Source of the DNA: Dolomedes plantarius
Taxonomy: Eukaryota; Arthropoda; Arachnida; Araneae; Dolomedidae
Length of the DNA stretch: 64,000 bases
Assembly: GCA_907164885.2 (NCBI GenBank)
Contig: OU015499.1
Coordinates: 151,659,446-151,723,445 of the forward strand
Direction of reading: 5' to 3'
This document shows, piece by piece, positions 19,444 to 30,603 of the stretch. Below the pieces are notes generated by a model. That model was not told the origin of the DNA and ran no database searches. It saw only the letters and a list, made by a program, of their open reading frames with translations. Position numbers and translations under genes: made by a program. Each line of letters starts with the position of its first letter. The stretch's first letter is position 1.

Positions 19444-20599
19444 CTGCTAGAACTGGGAGTTTACTATTCAAGACCATAAGGACCATGAAGTCTATACTGG
19501 TTTCTATAGCATGGTTTCGTATTTTTGAGATTGCAGCTTCAATAGCAAGATGGTTATCGAGGACCCTTTCAAGTCTTTCAACTGAGATATCGCTGGCTAT
19601 TGTGTTATTGCATGGGGTGAGAACGGGGGCCACTACACTATTACCAGTTTCAGTTGCTATTGTTGGGGGTAGCAAAACCTGTTTTTGCGGTTTAAAAAGA
19701 GCACTATAGTCTTTTTCTGGGGCAGCTGCTGCCCTTTGGAACGAGTTTCCAGCATTGGTTTGTAGGATTAACCTACCATTATCATCATTGATCTTTCCTA
19801 CATCTCTAATTGATTGTATCTGCTGTTTTTTTATTTTTAAGATAATTGGGGTGACGAAAACAGCCCCCCAATGTTTCGCTCCCCCTTTAAATTTATATGT
19901 CTCTACACTTACAATAAAACCTCAGAATTCCCTAGTTTCATAAATTTCTTTGGTTTTGTTATTAGGAAATAGGTTACAGAGAAAAACTGGTAATTTTGAT
20001 TTGTCTTTAAACCTTTTGAGTTGTGCTACCCTTTGAACTGAATAACCCAGGACAATCAGTTCCTCTCTTACTTCCTCAATCGGTATATTAGAAGGGATAC
20101 CTTTAGTTAAAATTTTTAGTGGGCGTTCTTCCCTTGGATTCATTGCAAAGAATTTGATTTCACGTTGCATTAGAAGATTCTGTATACTTCTAAACTGAGT
20201 GATGTTTTTAGGAAAAACTTTAACGAATTTTCCTGAGTCCTGAAGTTGAAATTTACCATTCACAACTGTGTTGATTTCTTGCGTTATATTTTCCCATTCT
20301 TTATCCTGACTTTTCAAGATCCAAAAGGGATCTGGCTTCTTCTCCCTTGGTGCTTGTGCACTAATTTCAGGGTTGTTATCTACCTCTGTTTCATCATTAA
20401 TTCCTTCACTCTCGTCCATCAGTATATCATAGCGATTTTTTGTACTGATAATATTTTCCCTTAATTCCTCTATCAAGGATTTCTTCGCAGACTTTTTGGA
20501 TTTCGGAATTTCCCTCTCATTATTCATATTCTCAGTACCATTAACATCATTATCACTAAAACTTAATTTCCTATATTTTTTCTGTTTAATAGGCCACAA
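19403..20599 (-). pseudogene. LINE-B ORF1 (Gag-like, PRE_C2HC domain), one stop
   Basis: From MWPIKQKKYRK at 20,599 the frame is open for 225 codons to a TGA at 19,922-19,924, then continues in the same frame to 19,403. The PRE_C2HC domain is clear (RPLKILTKGIPSNIPIEEVR, then LKRFKDKSKLPVFLCNLFP). The CCHC knuckles that should follow are not readable; the sequence goes straight to GGAKHWGAVFV, so a deletion or frameshift is likely. The N-terminus is charged and probably coiled. ORF1 would bind the LINE RNA. Confidence 0.8.
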
Positions 20600-20656
20600 T
20601 ATATTTATATCAATATGCTGATAAATAATATTAATACTGTCAACACTACATGAATA

Positions 20657-21257
20657 CAGTGGCGTAGCGAGGGGGTCAAGAGGGTTTATTATGCCCCGGG
20701 CGCCACTCGCAGAGGGGCGCCAGTATAAGATCTATATATTATATTACTATATGTTTTACGGGAGGGGTGCCAGTATAAGGTCTATATATTATATTACTAT
20801 ATGTTTGTTTTTTTGGGGGGGAGAGCCGGTATAAGGTCTGTATATTATATTACCAGGGCCCGACTTAGCCTAATTGGGGCCCGGGGCAAAAACTTCTTTG
20901 GGCCCCCCCCCTCTGCTTCACTACTTCAGTAATGAAGAACTTAATACTAAACTTTCTATTCGATTTAGGGGCCCCCCTCTGATCTGAGGGCCCAGGGCAA
21001 CTGCCCCGTATACCCCTGCCTTAGTCAGGCTCTGTATATTACTATGTTTTTCGGGGGGGAGGTGCCAATATAAGGTCTATATATAATATTACTATATGTT
21101 TTTCGGGGGGAGGGGGTGCCAATATAAGGTCTATATATTATGTTATTATATGTTTATATGGGGGCGCCAATATAAGATCTATATATAATATATGTTTTTC
21201 GGGGGGCTCCACAAAGGTATCGTGCCCCGGGCGCCAGTTTTGCTCGCTACGCCCCTG
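20657..21257. mobile_element. 601 bp hAT-type MITE with internal tandem units
   Basis: Ends are CAGTGGCGTAGCGAG and, from the right, CAGGGGCGTAGCGAG. An exact 8 bp duplication CATGAATA lies at 20,649-20,656 and 21,258-21,265. The interior is six diverged copies of a roughly 55 bp unit (G-rich part, GCCA(G/A)TATAAG(G/A)TCTATATA, then TATTACTATATGTTT). One unit is split by a second MITE (20,854-21,034). Non-coding. Confidence 0.93.
20854..21034. mobile_element. 181 bp hAT-type MITE nested in the previous one
   Basis: Ends are CAGGGCCCGACTTAGCC and, from the right, CAGAGCCTGACTAAGGC. An exact 8 bp duplication TATATTAC lies at 20,846-20,853 and 21,035-21,042. The sub-terminal parts are rich in GGGCCC/GGGGCC. 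Confidence 0.92.
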
Positions 21258-21482
21258 CATGAATACCAGAACTCAGTAATCAAATGTCACATACCTCTCA
21301 ATATCGTCGTCGCTCGATAATAGACGTTTCCAGAGCTAGTCAGACCTTGGTTTAAGTCCTTTAAGAAATCTGTAATCCGTGAGATCTGGTCAGCGTAATT
21401 TTTATAATCCATGCGCACACTACATTCTTCTAGTCGTCTTCAGGAATCAGTTCCGGTCGGAATCCATTTATATCACCATTTA

Positions 21483-21668
21483 GGGCCTGTTCACATAGGA
21501 GTCCGTTGCGTAGCGTTAAAGAAAAGATGACGTTGAGACGAAAATAAACCAATCATATGCCTCCAAACGATTAGCAATGAAATTTTTAACGCCTATGATT
21601 GGTTTATTTTCGTCTCAACGTCACCTTTTCCTTAACGCAACGCAACGAACTCCTATGTGAACAGGCCC
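21483..21668. mobile_element. Harbinger-like hairpin MITE 1
   Basis: The 186 bp element is almost entirely an inverted repeat: left arm GGGCCTGTTCACATAGGAGT, right arm its complement. It is flanked by TTA on both sides (21,480-21,482 and 21,669-21,671), which suggests PIF/Harbinger. No coding capacity. Confidence 0.88.
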
Positions 21669-21825
21669 TTAGAAGAACATCACTACTAGAGATCGCCATA
21701 TTTTCTGTATCCATATAAGTTTCCATTTTGTAGTTAATATTCAATCTATTGTTATCCAATTTAGTACCGTAATGAAAGGCTGTCACTAGAACAGGCCCTT
21801 CACACATACGAAGGATTAATTAATG

Positions 21826-21884
21826 GCCACAGACAAGTAAGGGCCACAGTAAGGGCCACAGATTGTAGGGCCACAGACAAGTAA
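21826..21884. repeat. Short tandem of GTAAGGGCCACAG units
   Basis: Three to four units of ACA(A)GTAAGGGCCACAG-type sequence lie directly before the second hairpin MITE. The TAAGGGCC core equals the MITE end with its TAA flank, so these may be amplified terminal pieces. Confidence 0.6.
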
Positions 21885-22069
21885 GGGCCTGTTCACATAG
21901 GAGTCCATTGCGTTGCGTTAAGGAAAAGATGACGTTGAGACGAAAATGAACCAATCATAGGCCTCCAAACGATTAGCAATGAAATTTTTAATGCCTATGA
22001 TTGTTTTATTTTCGTCTCAACGTCATCTCTTCCTTAATGCAACGCACGGACTCCTAAGTGAACAGGCCC
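21885..22069. mobile_element. Harbinger-like hairpin MITE 2
   Basis: Second copy of the family of 21,483-21,668, in the same orientation and about 185 bp. The 3 bp flanks are TAA and TTA, an imperfect match. The arms are near-identical to copy 1, including the AACCAATCATAGGC(C)T segment. Confidence 0.85.
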
Positions 22070-22242
22070 TTAAAGTAACCGAAGAGAAAAGCAAAATCAG
22101 CGTAAACACGTGGGTCACACGCAAGCCTTAACAACAGCAGAAAAAAGTACGTCACCACTCTACCGAGGCAGAAGCGAGACTCTCTCACCACCGTACTCTC
22201 TCATCACTGTACGAGTTTATCGTTTTTTTGGCAGCTGGTGTA

Positions 22243-22405
22243 GGGCTTGATCACATAGAGTTCGTAAGCGCCAGCATTACTCGTATTGACATATTTTAAA
22301 CCAATCACAGGCCTTAAAAAATTCGTAGCCAATCGTTTGGAGGTTTGTAATTGGTTAAATATATTTCAATATGTTCGCTGACGGTACGAATACTCTGTCA
22401 ATCCC
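22243..22405. mobile_element. Diverged Harbinger-like hairpin MITE 3
   Basis: GGGCTTGATCACATAGAGTTC on the left pairs imperfectly with GGGATTGACAGAGTATTCG read inward from the right. The inner CCAATCACAGGCC...CAATCGTTTGG segments resemble those of MITEs 1 and 2. Target duplication not clear. Confidence 0.6.
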
Positions 22406-22729
22406 AAAACTTTGACTTGGTAGCAGATAATAGTGATTAATCACAGGTAACCGAATATCATTATTTGTTCGTTTAATGGCAACGGTATCTCTTAAGCGTT
22501 TAGTTTATGTAGGTTATTTCATTCCACTGTCCATAATTATCGTAAATAAATGTAAGAAGTGGTGCCCTTGGCGACAAACTTTCGCAACTTTTCGGATGGA
22601 TATTGAACTAAAATAACACTACAGATGATGCTTGAAAAATAAACAGCCATTCAAGTAAGTTTAGTTTACAGGTATTTTTTTATGTATTGTATGACAGAAC
22701 TATTTTGTTAAGATGTTGAAAATGATATA

Positions 22730-23455
22730 CAGTGGTACCTCGACTTACGAGTTTAATTCGTTCCATGACTTAGTTTGTAACTCGAAATACTCGTATCTGG
22801 AATCAATTTTCCCCATTGAAATGAATGGAAATGCCATTAATTCGTTCCGCCTCCCCAAAAAAAACACAGCAAATTTTTGTTACATGTTTTTAAATAAGCA
22901 AAACGTGCTTATAAATGACGAACATTGTATAAAAATGCAATACAATACAATGTACTGTAATAAATTTGTTTTATTAAGTGTAATGTACAACATTTATCTT
23001 GGAGATCAGACTTGAAGATGTTGATGGAAGAGGAGGAGAAAGGTTGAACTGAAAAATTAAATCTTATTCGTTGATATTTGATCTTTTCGCCCCGCTTTTC
23101 TGATTTTCGCTTTTATTACCTGCTACTCTCTTACAGTGAATGAGTGAGACACGGGAGCTGGGCGATTGTTGCTTCGTTCACTGTGGCTGTAATGTCCAGA
23201 TTCTTCTTCCTGAGAATCCGAAGAATGTTTTTTCAGAATCCAATTTCTGGGTTTAAGACAGGATAGTAGTCTCAGAATAATATTATACAATTGTATAAAA
23301 ATTGTACATAAAGGTTGTAAATATTATATGTTTCTTATGTTCTCATTTGATGAGCACGTAACATGGCATTCACTTCTCGATGGGATATCTGAAGCTTGTT
23401 CGTAACTCGAATTTTAGCTCGTATCTCGAAAAACTCGTAAGTCAAGGTACCACTG
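22730..23455. mobile_element. 726 bp TA-target element, mariner/pogo type, non-coding
   Basis: Ends are CAGTGGTACCTCGACTTACG and, from the right, CAGTGGTACCTTGACTTACG, flanked by TA (22,728-22,729 and 23,456-23,457). Sub-terminal AATTCGTTCC motifs are present on the left. The open stretch at 22,713-23,015 starts outside the element and shows no transposase motif. Confidence 0.88.
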
Positions 23456-23650
23456 TATATGATTTCTACATTTCACGCTATATTTCTTTCTTTTTTTTTA
23501 GGAAAGCTAGATTCTAATACAATCCGTATAGGTACAAGTATGATATCTCCCCCCAAGAGATTTCTTGCCAAATCTGGTGCCTTTTGTTTTGGTTGTAGTG
23601 TTGCCGGTTTTTACTTTGGTGTAATGCTCCATCAAAATATTAAATAACAG

Positions 23651-24472
23651 TTGCTATTTAATTTTTCGACGGGGGTTGGGTTGTTAAAGAGTGCGAATTG
23701 CAAAAAATGGTCAGAGATGAGGATTAAAGTTATAAGTTCTTATTCTGATGGTTTTACATTTGTTTGTAGGAAAGTTATTGGGGGGGGGGGGGAACAATAT
23801 AACACTGAGAAATCTATTCGGTATGGTTCGTGGTTTTCTAATTCTAATTAAAGTTATTTGATGTTTTATTACTTATGAGATTTTGAAGGGTACAACAACT
23901 GGGCGAATTATGGAGGAATATTCTTTTGCAAAGACAACTTTGGCTGATTGGAGACAATTTATTAATGAGACTGTTTTGGATTATATTGAATTGTCTTCCG
24001 AGAAAGTAGGGGAGAGGGTAAGGTCGTCGAAATTAGGGAAACAAAAGTATCATAAGGGACATAGGGTTGGCCATTGGGTGTTTGGAGGGGTGGAGAGGGA
24101 TTCTGGGAGGGTTTTTTAAGTTGCTGTGCATGATAGGACTTAGGAGACTTTGTTGGGGGTTATAAAAGATTGGATATTGCCAAGGACTTCAGTGTATTCC
24201 GATTGCTGGAAAAGTTACAACTACCTCGAGCAGGAGGGATTTGATCACCTTAAAGTAAACCATAAGCTTATATTCGTTGACCCCGATACTGGGTGTCATA
24301 CACGAATACAATTGAAAGTACGTTGAGGCATGTAAAAGCAATGTTGCCTATGTACAATCGTGAGGCAGATTTTAAATTCTACCTAGCGATGTACATGTTT
24401 CGGAAATCATGTTTAGCGGCAAATGTAGATTGTTTTAATAAATTTATTGAAATCATTTCGGTGATTAACTGA
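23651..24472 (+). pseudogene. Merlin-type (ISXO2/IS1016-like) transposase, broken
   Basis: The N-terminal block (23,700-23,850) has CKKWSEM, then DGFTFVCRK and SIRYGSWFSNSN. After a frame change, 23,883-24,119 gives LADWRQFINETV and KQKYHKGHRVGHWVFGGVER. With in-frame stops at about 24,117 and 24,142, reading continues (VYSDCWKSYNYLEQEGFDHL, VNHKLIFVDPDTGCHT) until a 1 bp frameshift at about 24,300, then TNTIESTLRHVKAMLP to a TGA at 24,470-24,472. The second Asp and the final Glu of the DDE triad are visible, but the IDESK block holding the first Asp has become VRSSK. The element is dead; I could not set its ends. Confidence 0.85.
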
Positions 24473-26729
24473 GAGGAGTACAAAATTTTGGTATAGATAC
24501 TTTTTTTTAAAATTCTATTGCCAACATGTATTTTTTCTATTGTATTTGTGCTTTAATTTATGTTTAATCAAGAAATATATATTTAACCAAGATGTATTTT
24601 ATGTTTATTTAAATGAATTATTATTAGTTGCACTATACTGACCTAACAAATTTCTTACTATTTCTCAGCTTTTATTTTTTGTATTTTTGTGTTTTTTGTG
24701 CTTTTCTGTGGTTGTACAGTATAAAAATACAGTATAATTTTTTTATATATATATTGTAGGTTATTTTGTAGAAAACAATATATTCAAAATACAAGAATTT
24801 TATATTTTTAAAAAAATCTTTGGAAATGAACATATAAATACCTTAAGAAAAACATGTATAAAAGTACAAAAAGAAAAAATAAATAAATGAAGTACATAAA
24901 ATGTAAAGTTTGTATTAAGATAATTTCAATGTATATGGACTAATGAAAAAAAACACAATACAATAGTATTATTAGTGCTTTTTTAGAACAAAAATTGAAA
25001 TTAAAAATATTTCCAAAGAATAAAAATCAATTTATAAAACTAAGAATCAAATTAAAATATTTCAGAAAAGGGTGCAAAATTAATTATAAGCATGAATTGT
25101 GAAACTTCTTTTAAAAAATTATAATTCAAAAACACTGACAAATGCAAACTGGTGTAGTACATGCATTCAGACCTGCTGTACGACCTATAAACTAGATTTG
25201 AATAACCAAGGGTAAATTCTCATGTTCTGGATGGTATTCTCTGAAAAGGAGGAAAATAAAAATATTACAAGCAAATTTAAAAAAAATTTCATTGACTGAA
25301 TGTAAATTCATTCACTGAAGTTTATCTCGAATTTCATTGACTGAAAACATCTAAGTGATCAGCATTAAAATTCAATTTGTTGAAACTGAAAAATAAAAAA
25401 CAAGTGGCATTTTTAAGACATAATCTCTAACCTTTGGTAATATAAGAACAAAGCTTAACTGCATCCATTTTGCAGCCTATTCGACCGTTAAACAAAATAA
25501 TAAAAATATTTACTATAAATATTACAACCCAAGAGGAGCAGACTATAAACAAAGTATATACTTATATAATCATAAAATGTGAGGCCATAAAAAAATCCAG
25601 CACTTTTTGGCAACACTCATGTGTTTGGTTATTCTTAAATTTAATTTTATGCTTAAAATATTATAAAATTGTCAGAACATTTAAAGCTTATCGAATTTAA
25701 GAAACTGTCATTTATGTGCATTAATTTTTTTAAAAGTAGAATAAAATCCATTTCCAATGTTAATTTCATGCAAAACTTATAGATACAAGTAATTAAATAA
25801 TTGCGTTTACCACATACATTTTAAACTGTAACCAAATTTGATGAGTTTTTACAGCTTGGCATCATGCGCAGCAATCTGCAGTTTAGCCATTGCTTTCTTA
25901 TATCATTCTTCTGTCAGCGAACTTTATATTTATAATTGCATTTAAAATAAGTTATTTGTTTCTGTATTCATTCAGTGTTAAAATTTTTCACATCAAGATT
26001 TAATAAATAACATTCATTGTCATATTTCATTACAACAAAGATAATGGCAATAGCATTATATGCAATACTCCTAGATATTCATTATTTTATGTACATCATT
26101 CATTATAATATGCTTGTTTATATTTTTAAATAATTGTATTTCAAAGAGAATGATGAAAAGTAATACTTGATTTTTAATATTAAAATACTTTTTAAAGAAA
26201 AATTAAATTATTTAACACTTCAAAACTGTAAGAAATTATTAGTATATTATACATAAAAATGTTTAATTTTTTCTGCATCATATATTCTGAAGATTTCATT
26301 CTCAGAAACATTCCAGGATTTACAAAATCTGCATTAACTGATATTTCTGAGGGCCTTGATATGATATTTTAAAATTTTTTAGTGTAAAAATTGCATTTGG
26401 ATCAGTTTAAAACTAGATTTAATTTATCTGCTCTCTTACCTGCATATTCAAGTTACAATTTTAATTACAAGTTACAATTTTAATATTGAAAAGCTTCTTC
26501 TTCAGAATTCTGCAGTTACATGAATTGTTAAGAATATCCTTCAGATATAAAAGCATTTGAAAAGCCAGTAGCAGCCATTTGTAGCAAATGTAGAATTTTT
26601 ATAGAGTTTCCAAAACAATAAGTTTTTCCATTTCTTTGACCGGCATACAGTCATCTACATCTGCATCTTTTATAGATTTCATTATATCATTATTCTGAAT
26701 CATTTTTACATCTGTCAAGGTAATTTCTA
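24473..26729. other. AT-rich non-coding stretch
   Basis: About 2.25 kb of very AT-rich sequence with short ORFs only. I see no domain, RNA gene, terminal repeats or long tandem array. Some of it may be remote flank of the Merlin element. Confidence 0.6.
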
Positions 26730-26884
26730 GTACCGATGCATGTTTCTGATGTTCATTCTGTGGAATCGTCTAGAATTAACTTGTCTGGCCTGTCAAGCTT
26801 TCTACTATATTTGTTAAGAACAAAGTGTCTTAAGCATTTCTTTTCAATTACTTATTGGTTCATCTGCATACTTGTAATGAGATA

Positions 26885-28012
26885 CAGTACAACCTCCAAA
26901 ATCCGGACTTCTCAAATCCGGAATGCCTTAATAAATGGCCTATTTTACTTTTCTATTTCACCGATAGATGTCGCTACCAAAATGATCGGTAAAAAATTGC
27001 GCTTCCTCTCAAGGAAGTGACAGCAGCGATTTTGAGGGCTTTCAAGTGTCTGGGAAAGAAGCTGAAATAGCAGAATTAGTGGAATGTGCGAATAAAGGCA
27101 ACATTAACATGGATAAATTGATCATACAGGAAGTTTTAGACATCGACGAAAATGTGCCGATCGTTTGTTCTCTTACACCGCATTTACACAATCGCGATAG
27201 CGGTGAATCGAATCGTGGGGGGCGAATGTCGCCGGGAGTCAAAGAGGAAAATGGCGACGGGAAGTCTTGTTCACAGCAAGAGGCGGGAAATTGAGAACGG
27301 TCTCTCGCGTCGATGCAGGTTCGTGACTAATGTCTCGCGAATGTCTTGTGCCGCATTTACACATTCACGATCGAGCCACCCGTAAGACATTCGCGAGACA
27401 TTAGTCACGTTCTTGCATGGACGCGAGTGACCGTTCTCACATTCCCGCCTCTTGCTGTGATCAAGATTTCCCGTCGCCATTCTCACCTTTGACCCCCGGC
27501 GCCATTCGCCGCGATAGGCGAGGAGAAACGGCGAGAACACCGTTTACACATTCGTCCCCCTCAATTCGACTCGCCGCTATCGCGACTGTGTAAATGCGGC
27601 ATGAGCGATTCTGAAATTATTGATAGTGGGGTAAATAACAAAGGTTATGATGACAATGATCGTGAAATTGATTCAGAATGCCCCGAAAACAAAAGAATGT
27701 CAACGGAAGACCTGATAAAATCATTAGATTAAACAATATTAGGCTTAGAACACCGGAATTTTATCTCGGAATATGAAATTATGTCACTATATAGGATTCA
27801 AATAAAAATTTCTAATAAGCTGAAACTAAAGCAACAGATATTATTGACTGAAATGTTTAAATTATAATGTAATTATATGTTCTGTATTTAGGTTTATTTA
27901 ATAATTAAACCATTTTACTTTTTTCTCCAAAAACTTTGTAGTGTTATTTAATAACCTCTCAAATCCGGAATTGCCGTGTCCTGAACGATTCTGGATTTGG
28001 GAGGTTGTACTG
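26885..28012. mobile_element. Tigger/pogo-like element with a nested palindrome
   Basis: Ends are CAGTACAACCTCCAAAATCC and, from the right, CAGTACAACCTCCCAAATCC, flanked by TA (26,883-26,884 and 28,013-28,014). The plus strand encodes a Tigger-type C-terminal part: EIAELVECANKGNINMDK (27,063-27,118) and, after the palindrome, STEDLIKSLD then LGLEHRNFISEYEIM (27,698-27,790). The catalytic core is missing; this is an internally deleted copy. Confidence 0.85.
27178..27599. mobile_element. 422 bp GC-rich palindromic element
   Basis: The outer arms begin CCGCATTTACACAATCGCG and, from the right, CCGCATTTACACAGTCGCG. Arms of roughly 150-200 bp pair with moderate mismatch. A perfect inner pair, GACTAATGTCTCGCGAATG at about 27,329 and its complement at about 27,390-27,408, surrounds a second CCGCATTTACACA end at about 27,352. 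It interrupts the Tigger ORF. A target duplication is not clear to me. GC content is far above its surroundings. Confidence 0.8.
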
Positions 28013-28337
28013 TATCCTTTTTCATTTTCATAAACATGTTTTCTGAAATTCTGGAGTGAATTTTAAATCAGTTCCAAGCTCTGTGGCTCTAATTAATACT
28101 TCTTCAAGTAGCTATATTTTGATCAGGTATTGTAGAAGGTTTCTATATAATCACAGTATATCCTTTCAGACATTTAAAAATTTTCTTCATGTGGGGCTTT
28201 GTATTTGCATGGAGCATTGTAATAAAGGAAGCCCTGTGTTTCATAATTAATTCTTTACATATTTTCTATCCTTTAATGCACATTATTCCTGACTAAGGTT
28301 GTCTTATGATTATTCATATCATTTTAATTCTGTGGTT

Positions 28338-29260
28338 TTACTCTGGTGAGTTTAGTTTCACAGATTTTATAAAATGTACACTTTGGAGCTCTTCTTCCAG
28401 TTGTGTATTGTCTGTTGAAACAAACTTGTTCAGGAATTCTGGGATGTGTTTTCTTATGCCAAAGAATCTGTCGAGACACTTTCCAGCACTCAACCATCTT
28501 ATATGATTGTAGAGCAGCAAATCCCCATATTCTGCTTCCATTTCCTCCAAAAACTGCTTTAGCTGCCTGTGTAAAAGTGCACGATTTCCACCTCTTATCA
28601 TATTGATAACTTTTATCACAAGTTTGAAAACTTGATTTGGTTTCACTGACTTTCCACACAAAGCTCCCCGATGAATAATACAATGGATTGTCGGACAAGT
28701 TTCTCCATTTTCTCTTAGTAATTCAACCAGTCCACATTTTCCTCCTACCATTGCTGGTGCACCATCCGTCAGAATTGCTGAACATTTATCAAAACCTCCG
28801 ATTTTGTTAACTGCTTTTTTCACGGCTTCATAGATGTCCTTTCCTTTCGTGGTTTCAGTCATTGGACATATTTTCAATAATTCTACCTTGGTAGCAAAAT
28901 CTTCTTGAGTTACACGTATAAATATTAGCAACTGACTTACATCTGTTTGGTCAGTGCTTTCACTGAGGCAAAGTGAGAAATAGGTACTTTTTTCAACTAA
29001 ACTAATTAATGATTTTTCTACCTGCTCTCCCATATCAATAACTCTTCTCTGTAAAGTTTGGTTAAAAAGTGGCACTGAATCAAATTTCTCGGCTAATTTA
29101 GCATTCCCAAAGGCCTTTGCCATTTCAATAGCACATTTTTTTTACTAAATTGCATCAGTAATTTTTTTTTTTTTTTGCTTTAGCAAGCTCAAGAGAAACA
29201 GCATAAGATTTATTGCCTGTTGAACGTTGCTGCAATAAATGCCCGAGTTGCCTTAATGTC
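28338..29260 (-). pseudogene. hAT-type transposase, GTF2IRD2/SCAND3-like, partial
   Basis: An open stretch of 261 codons (29,123-28,338) has the hAT RNase-H-like fold signatures CSAILTDGAPAMVGGKCGL, CPTIHCIIHRGALCGKS and LLYNHIRWLSAGKCLDRFF, the same order as in GTF2IRD2 and related domesticated hAT proteins. The first catalytic region reads CLSESTDQTDVSQLL, where the family usually has Asp in place of the first Ser. Upstream of the ATG, homology continues in another frame across a poly-A/T slip (NKSYAVSLELAKAKK, about 29,210-29,170), so the N-terminal zinc-finger part is lost. The C-terminal hAT dimerisation region is missing after LNSPE. I regard it as a transposon relic, not a host gene. 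Confidence 0.85.
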
Positions 29261-29383
29261 AACAAAGAACCCACCCTTACAATATAGAAATAGAAGAAAA
29301 TTCCAAAAAATGTTGGCATTATCTCTTATATAGTCACACATAGAGATGAGAAAAAAATATGCCAATGCTTCCTAAAGTGCTTC

Positions 29384-29569
29384 GTGAAAACATCAATGAA
29401 GCCACTCCTAGTGGAATATCAAAAGCCATCAAAAAAACCAAAACCTGATAAAGGCCGATGTGCTATATGTCCAAGGTTCAAGGACAATAAAAGTACAATT
29501 TCTTGCGAAAAATGTGTTAATTTTACATGTAAAATTCATTTTTCCTATGTTTGCCAGAAGTGTATGTAA
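29384..29569 (+). pseudogene. piggyBac transposase C-terminal Cys-rich domain
   Basis: Sixty-one codons end in a RING-like cysteine pattern, CAICPRF, ISCEKCVNFTCKIHF and VCQKCM, as in the piggyBac C-terminal domain that binds the inverted repeats. Nothing upstream matches the catalytic domain. The stop is followed by AT-rich sequence and a 19 bp palindrome at 29,741. Confidence 0.75.
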
Positions 29570-29740
29570 ATTCCTGATCCCTGATAAAGGGTATGTAATT
29601 CTTTTGAATAGAATTGTACTTTAAATAGAAAAAAGGTTTCCTTAAGTAAAGAAGTATAGTTTATTAATGATATATTGCAATTATTGTGTATAATCAAATG
29701 TTTTTTTTAATTTATAGCACATATTTTAATGAAACTGTTT

Positions 29741-29759
29741 GGGGTGACTCAGTCACCCC
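29741..29759. repeat. 19 bp perfect palindrome, likely piggyBac sub-terminal repeat
   Basis: GGGGTGACTCAGTCACCCC is perfectly symmetric around the central C. About 35 bp later comes GTGTTGGGT, which would be a CCC-type piggyBac end if the following TTAA had been lost. Its position downstream of the Cys-rich domain fits a 3' sub-terminal repeat. Confidence 0.5.
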
Positions 29760-30603
29760 GTGCGATTTCGAATGTCAGTGTTGGGTGCATGACTTCTGCC
29801 AGGTCAAAAATTTTTTTGATGAATTATCCCATCAACTTGAAAGAAAATGAAGTTAATTAGAAGTTAACTTGCGTTTAACTTTTTGTTCCCGTCCTGTCCG
29901 ATAGATGGCTGCACCAGTCTACAAAATAAAATTAACTGAAGAAGGATTCAATTCTGTTTAAAGATGGCTAAAAGCATTAAATTAATTCATTGTCATCGGG
30001 TTCTGAGCGGGTTCTATATCGGGTTATTCTAAAAGTTTCAAATGTCTAGCTTGTTCGGAAGTTAGTTAAAAATCGATTGCAAGATTTGTACGGGACAAAC
30101 ACACATACACACAAACAAACAAGACAGCGTGTTAATAAAAACATGGAAAAAATATGAATATAATTACTTTTAATTCTCTTTCTCTTGTACTCTGTACTCT
30201 GTTATCCAATCACAAATGTTGTAGATTATAAACTCTACCTCAAGAAATGGATAGTTATATTATAAAAGTACCACTTTTATATCTGATCTATTTTTAAGTG
30301 ATGATTTTCCTGAGAAACCTGAAAGTGGCTCTGAATTTCATGAAGATCTTTTAAAGAAAACATGAAGTTTGTAGATAAGTCAATAAAATTTAAATAAAAT
30401 TACTTTAAATTATCTCTTTCTCTTGTACTCTGTAATCCAACCACAAATGTTAGATTGTAACTCTTTACCTCAAGAAATGGGTAGTTATATTATAAAAGTT
30501 CCAGATACTCTTAATCCAATCCCTATACCCCAGAGATCTTGAGTTTTCTGATTTTTTTCTATCGGTATAATTTCAATAATCTATTATTGTTAACTGCCTT
30601 ATA
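29760..30603. other. Non-coding stretch with a local direct repeat
   Basis: A roughly 95 bp segment (CTCTTTCTCTTGTACTCTGT to ATTATAAAAGT, about 30,175-30,268) recurs diverged at about 30,410-30,500. Nothing else recognised. Confidence 0.6.

Larger units (their letters stand above)
1..19644. repeat. Copy A of a >20 kb direct segmental duplication
   Basis: Bases 1-19,644 recur at 43,963-64,000 in the same orientation and order. The offset drifts from 43,962 to 44,356 through indels, and most stretches differ only by scattered single bases. Copy A already runs at position 1 and copy B still runs at 64,000, so neither outer boundary is visible. Large differences: A lacks B 46,991-51,907; B lacks A 2,983-4,278; A alone has the LTR element at 11,781-15,370. 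It could be a true tandem duplication or two haplotypes placed in series by an assembler; the sequence alone cannot decide. Confidence 0.95.
16236..20599 (-). mobile_element. LINE-B: near full-length Jockey-type LINE
   Basis: On the minus strand: ORF1 (20,599-19,403), overlapping ORF2 (19,443-16,696), then a 3' region that contains a tRNA-type SINE and ends near an ATT-rich simple repeat (16,236-16,270). The ORF1/ORF2 overlap of about 40 bp in different frames is typical of the Jockey clade. Both ORFs are broken. The exact 3' limit is uncertain because the simple repeat could belong to the LINE tail or to flanking DNA. Confidence 0.8.
26730..28130 (-). pseudogene. Possible hAT (ZMYM1-like) C-terminal scrap, split by a Tigger element
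   Basis: Minus-strand fragments on the two sides of the Tigger-like element read LIRATELGTDLKFTPEFQ (about 28,100-28,060) and HYKYADEPIS (about 26,860-26,880). In order and spacing they resemble the tail of ZMYM1-type hAT proteins, where an aspartate-rich linker is followed by a basic run and a DYE-like motif. The frame has stops on both sides. The call is from memory of the family and tentative. Confidence 0.25.

Noticed and set aside
22713..23015. 100-codon plus ORF
   Set aside because: It spans the border of a non-coding TA-target element and shows no transposase motif.
28338..29123. Host gene of the GTF2IRD2 type
   Set aside because: The ORF lacks both ends, has a changed first catalytic region and a frameshifted upstream continuation, so a hAT relic is more likely than a host gene.
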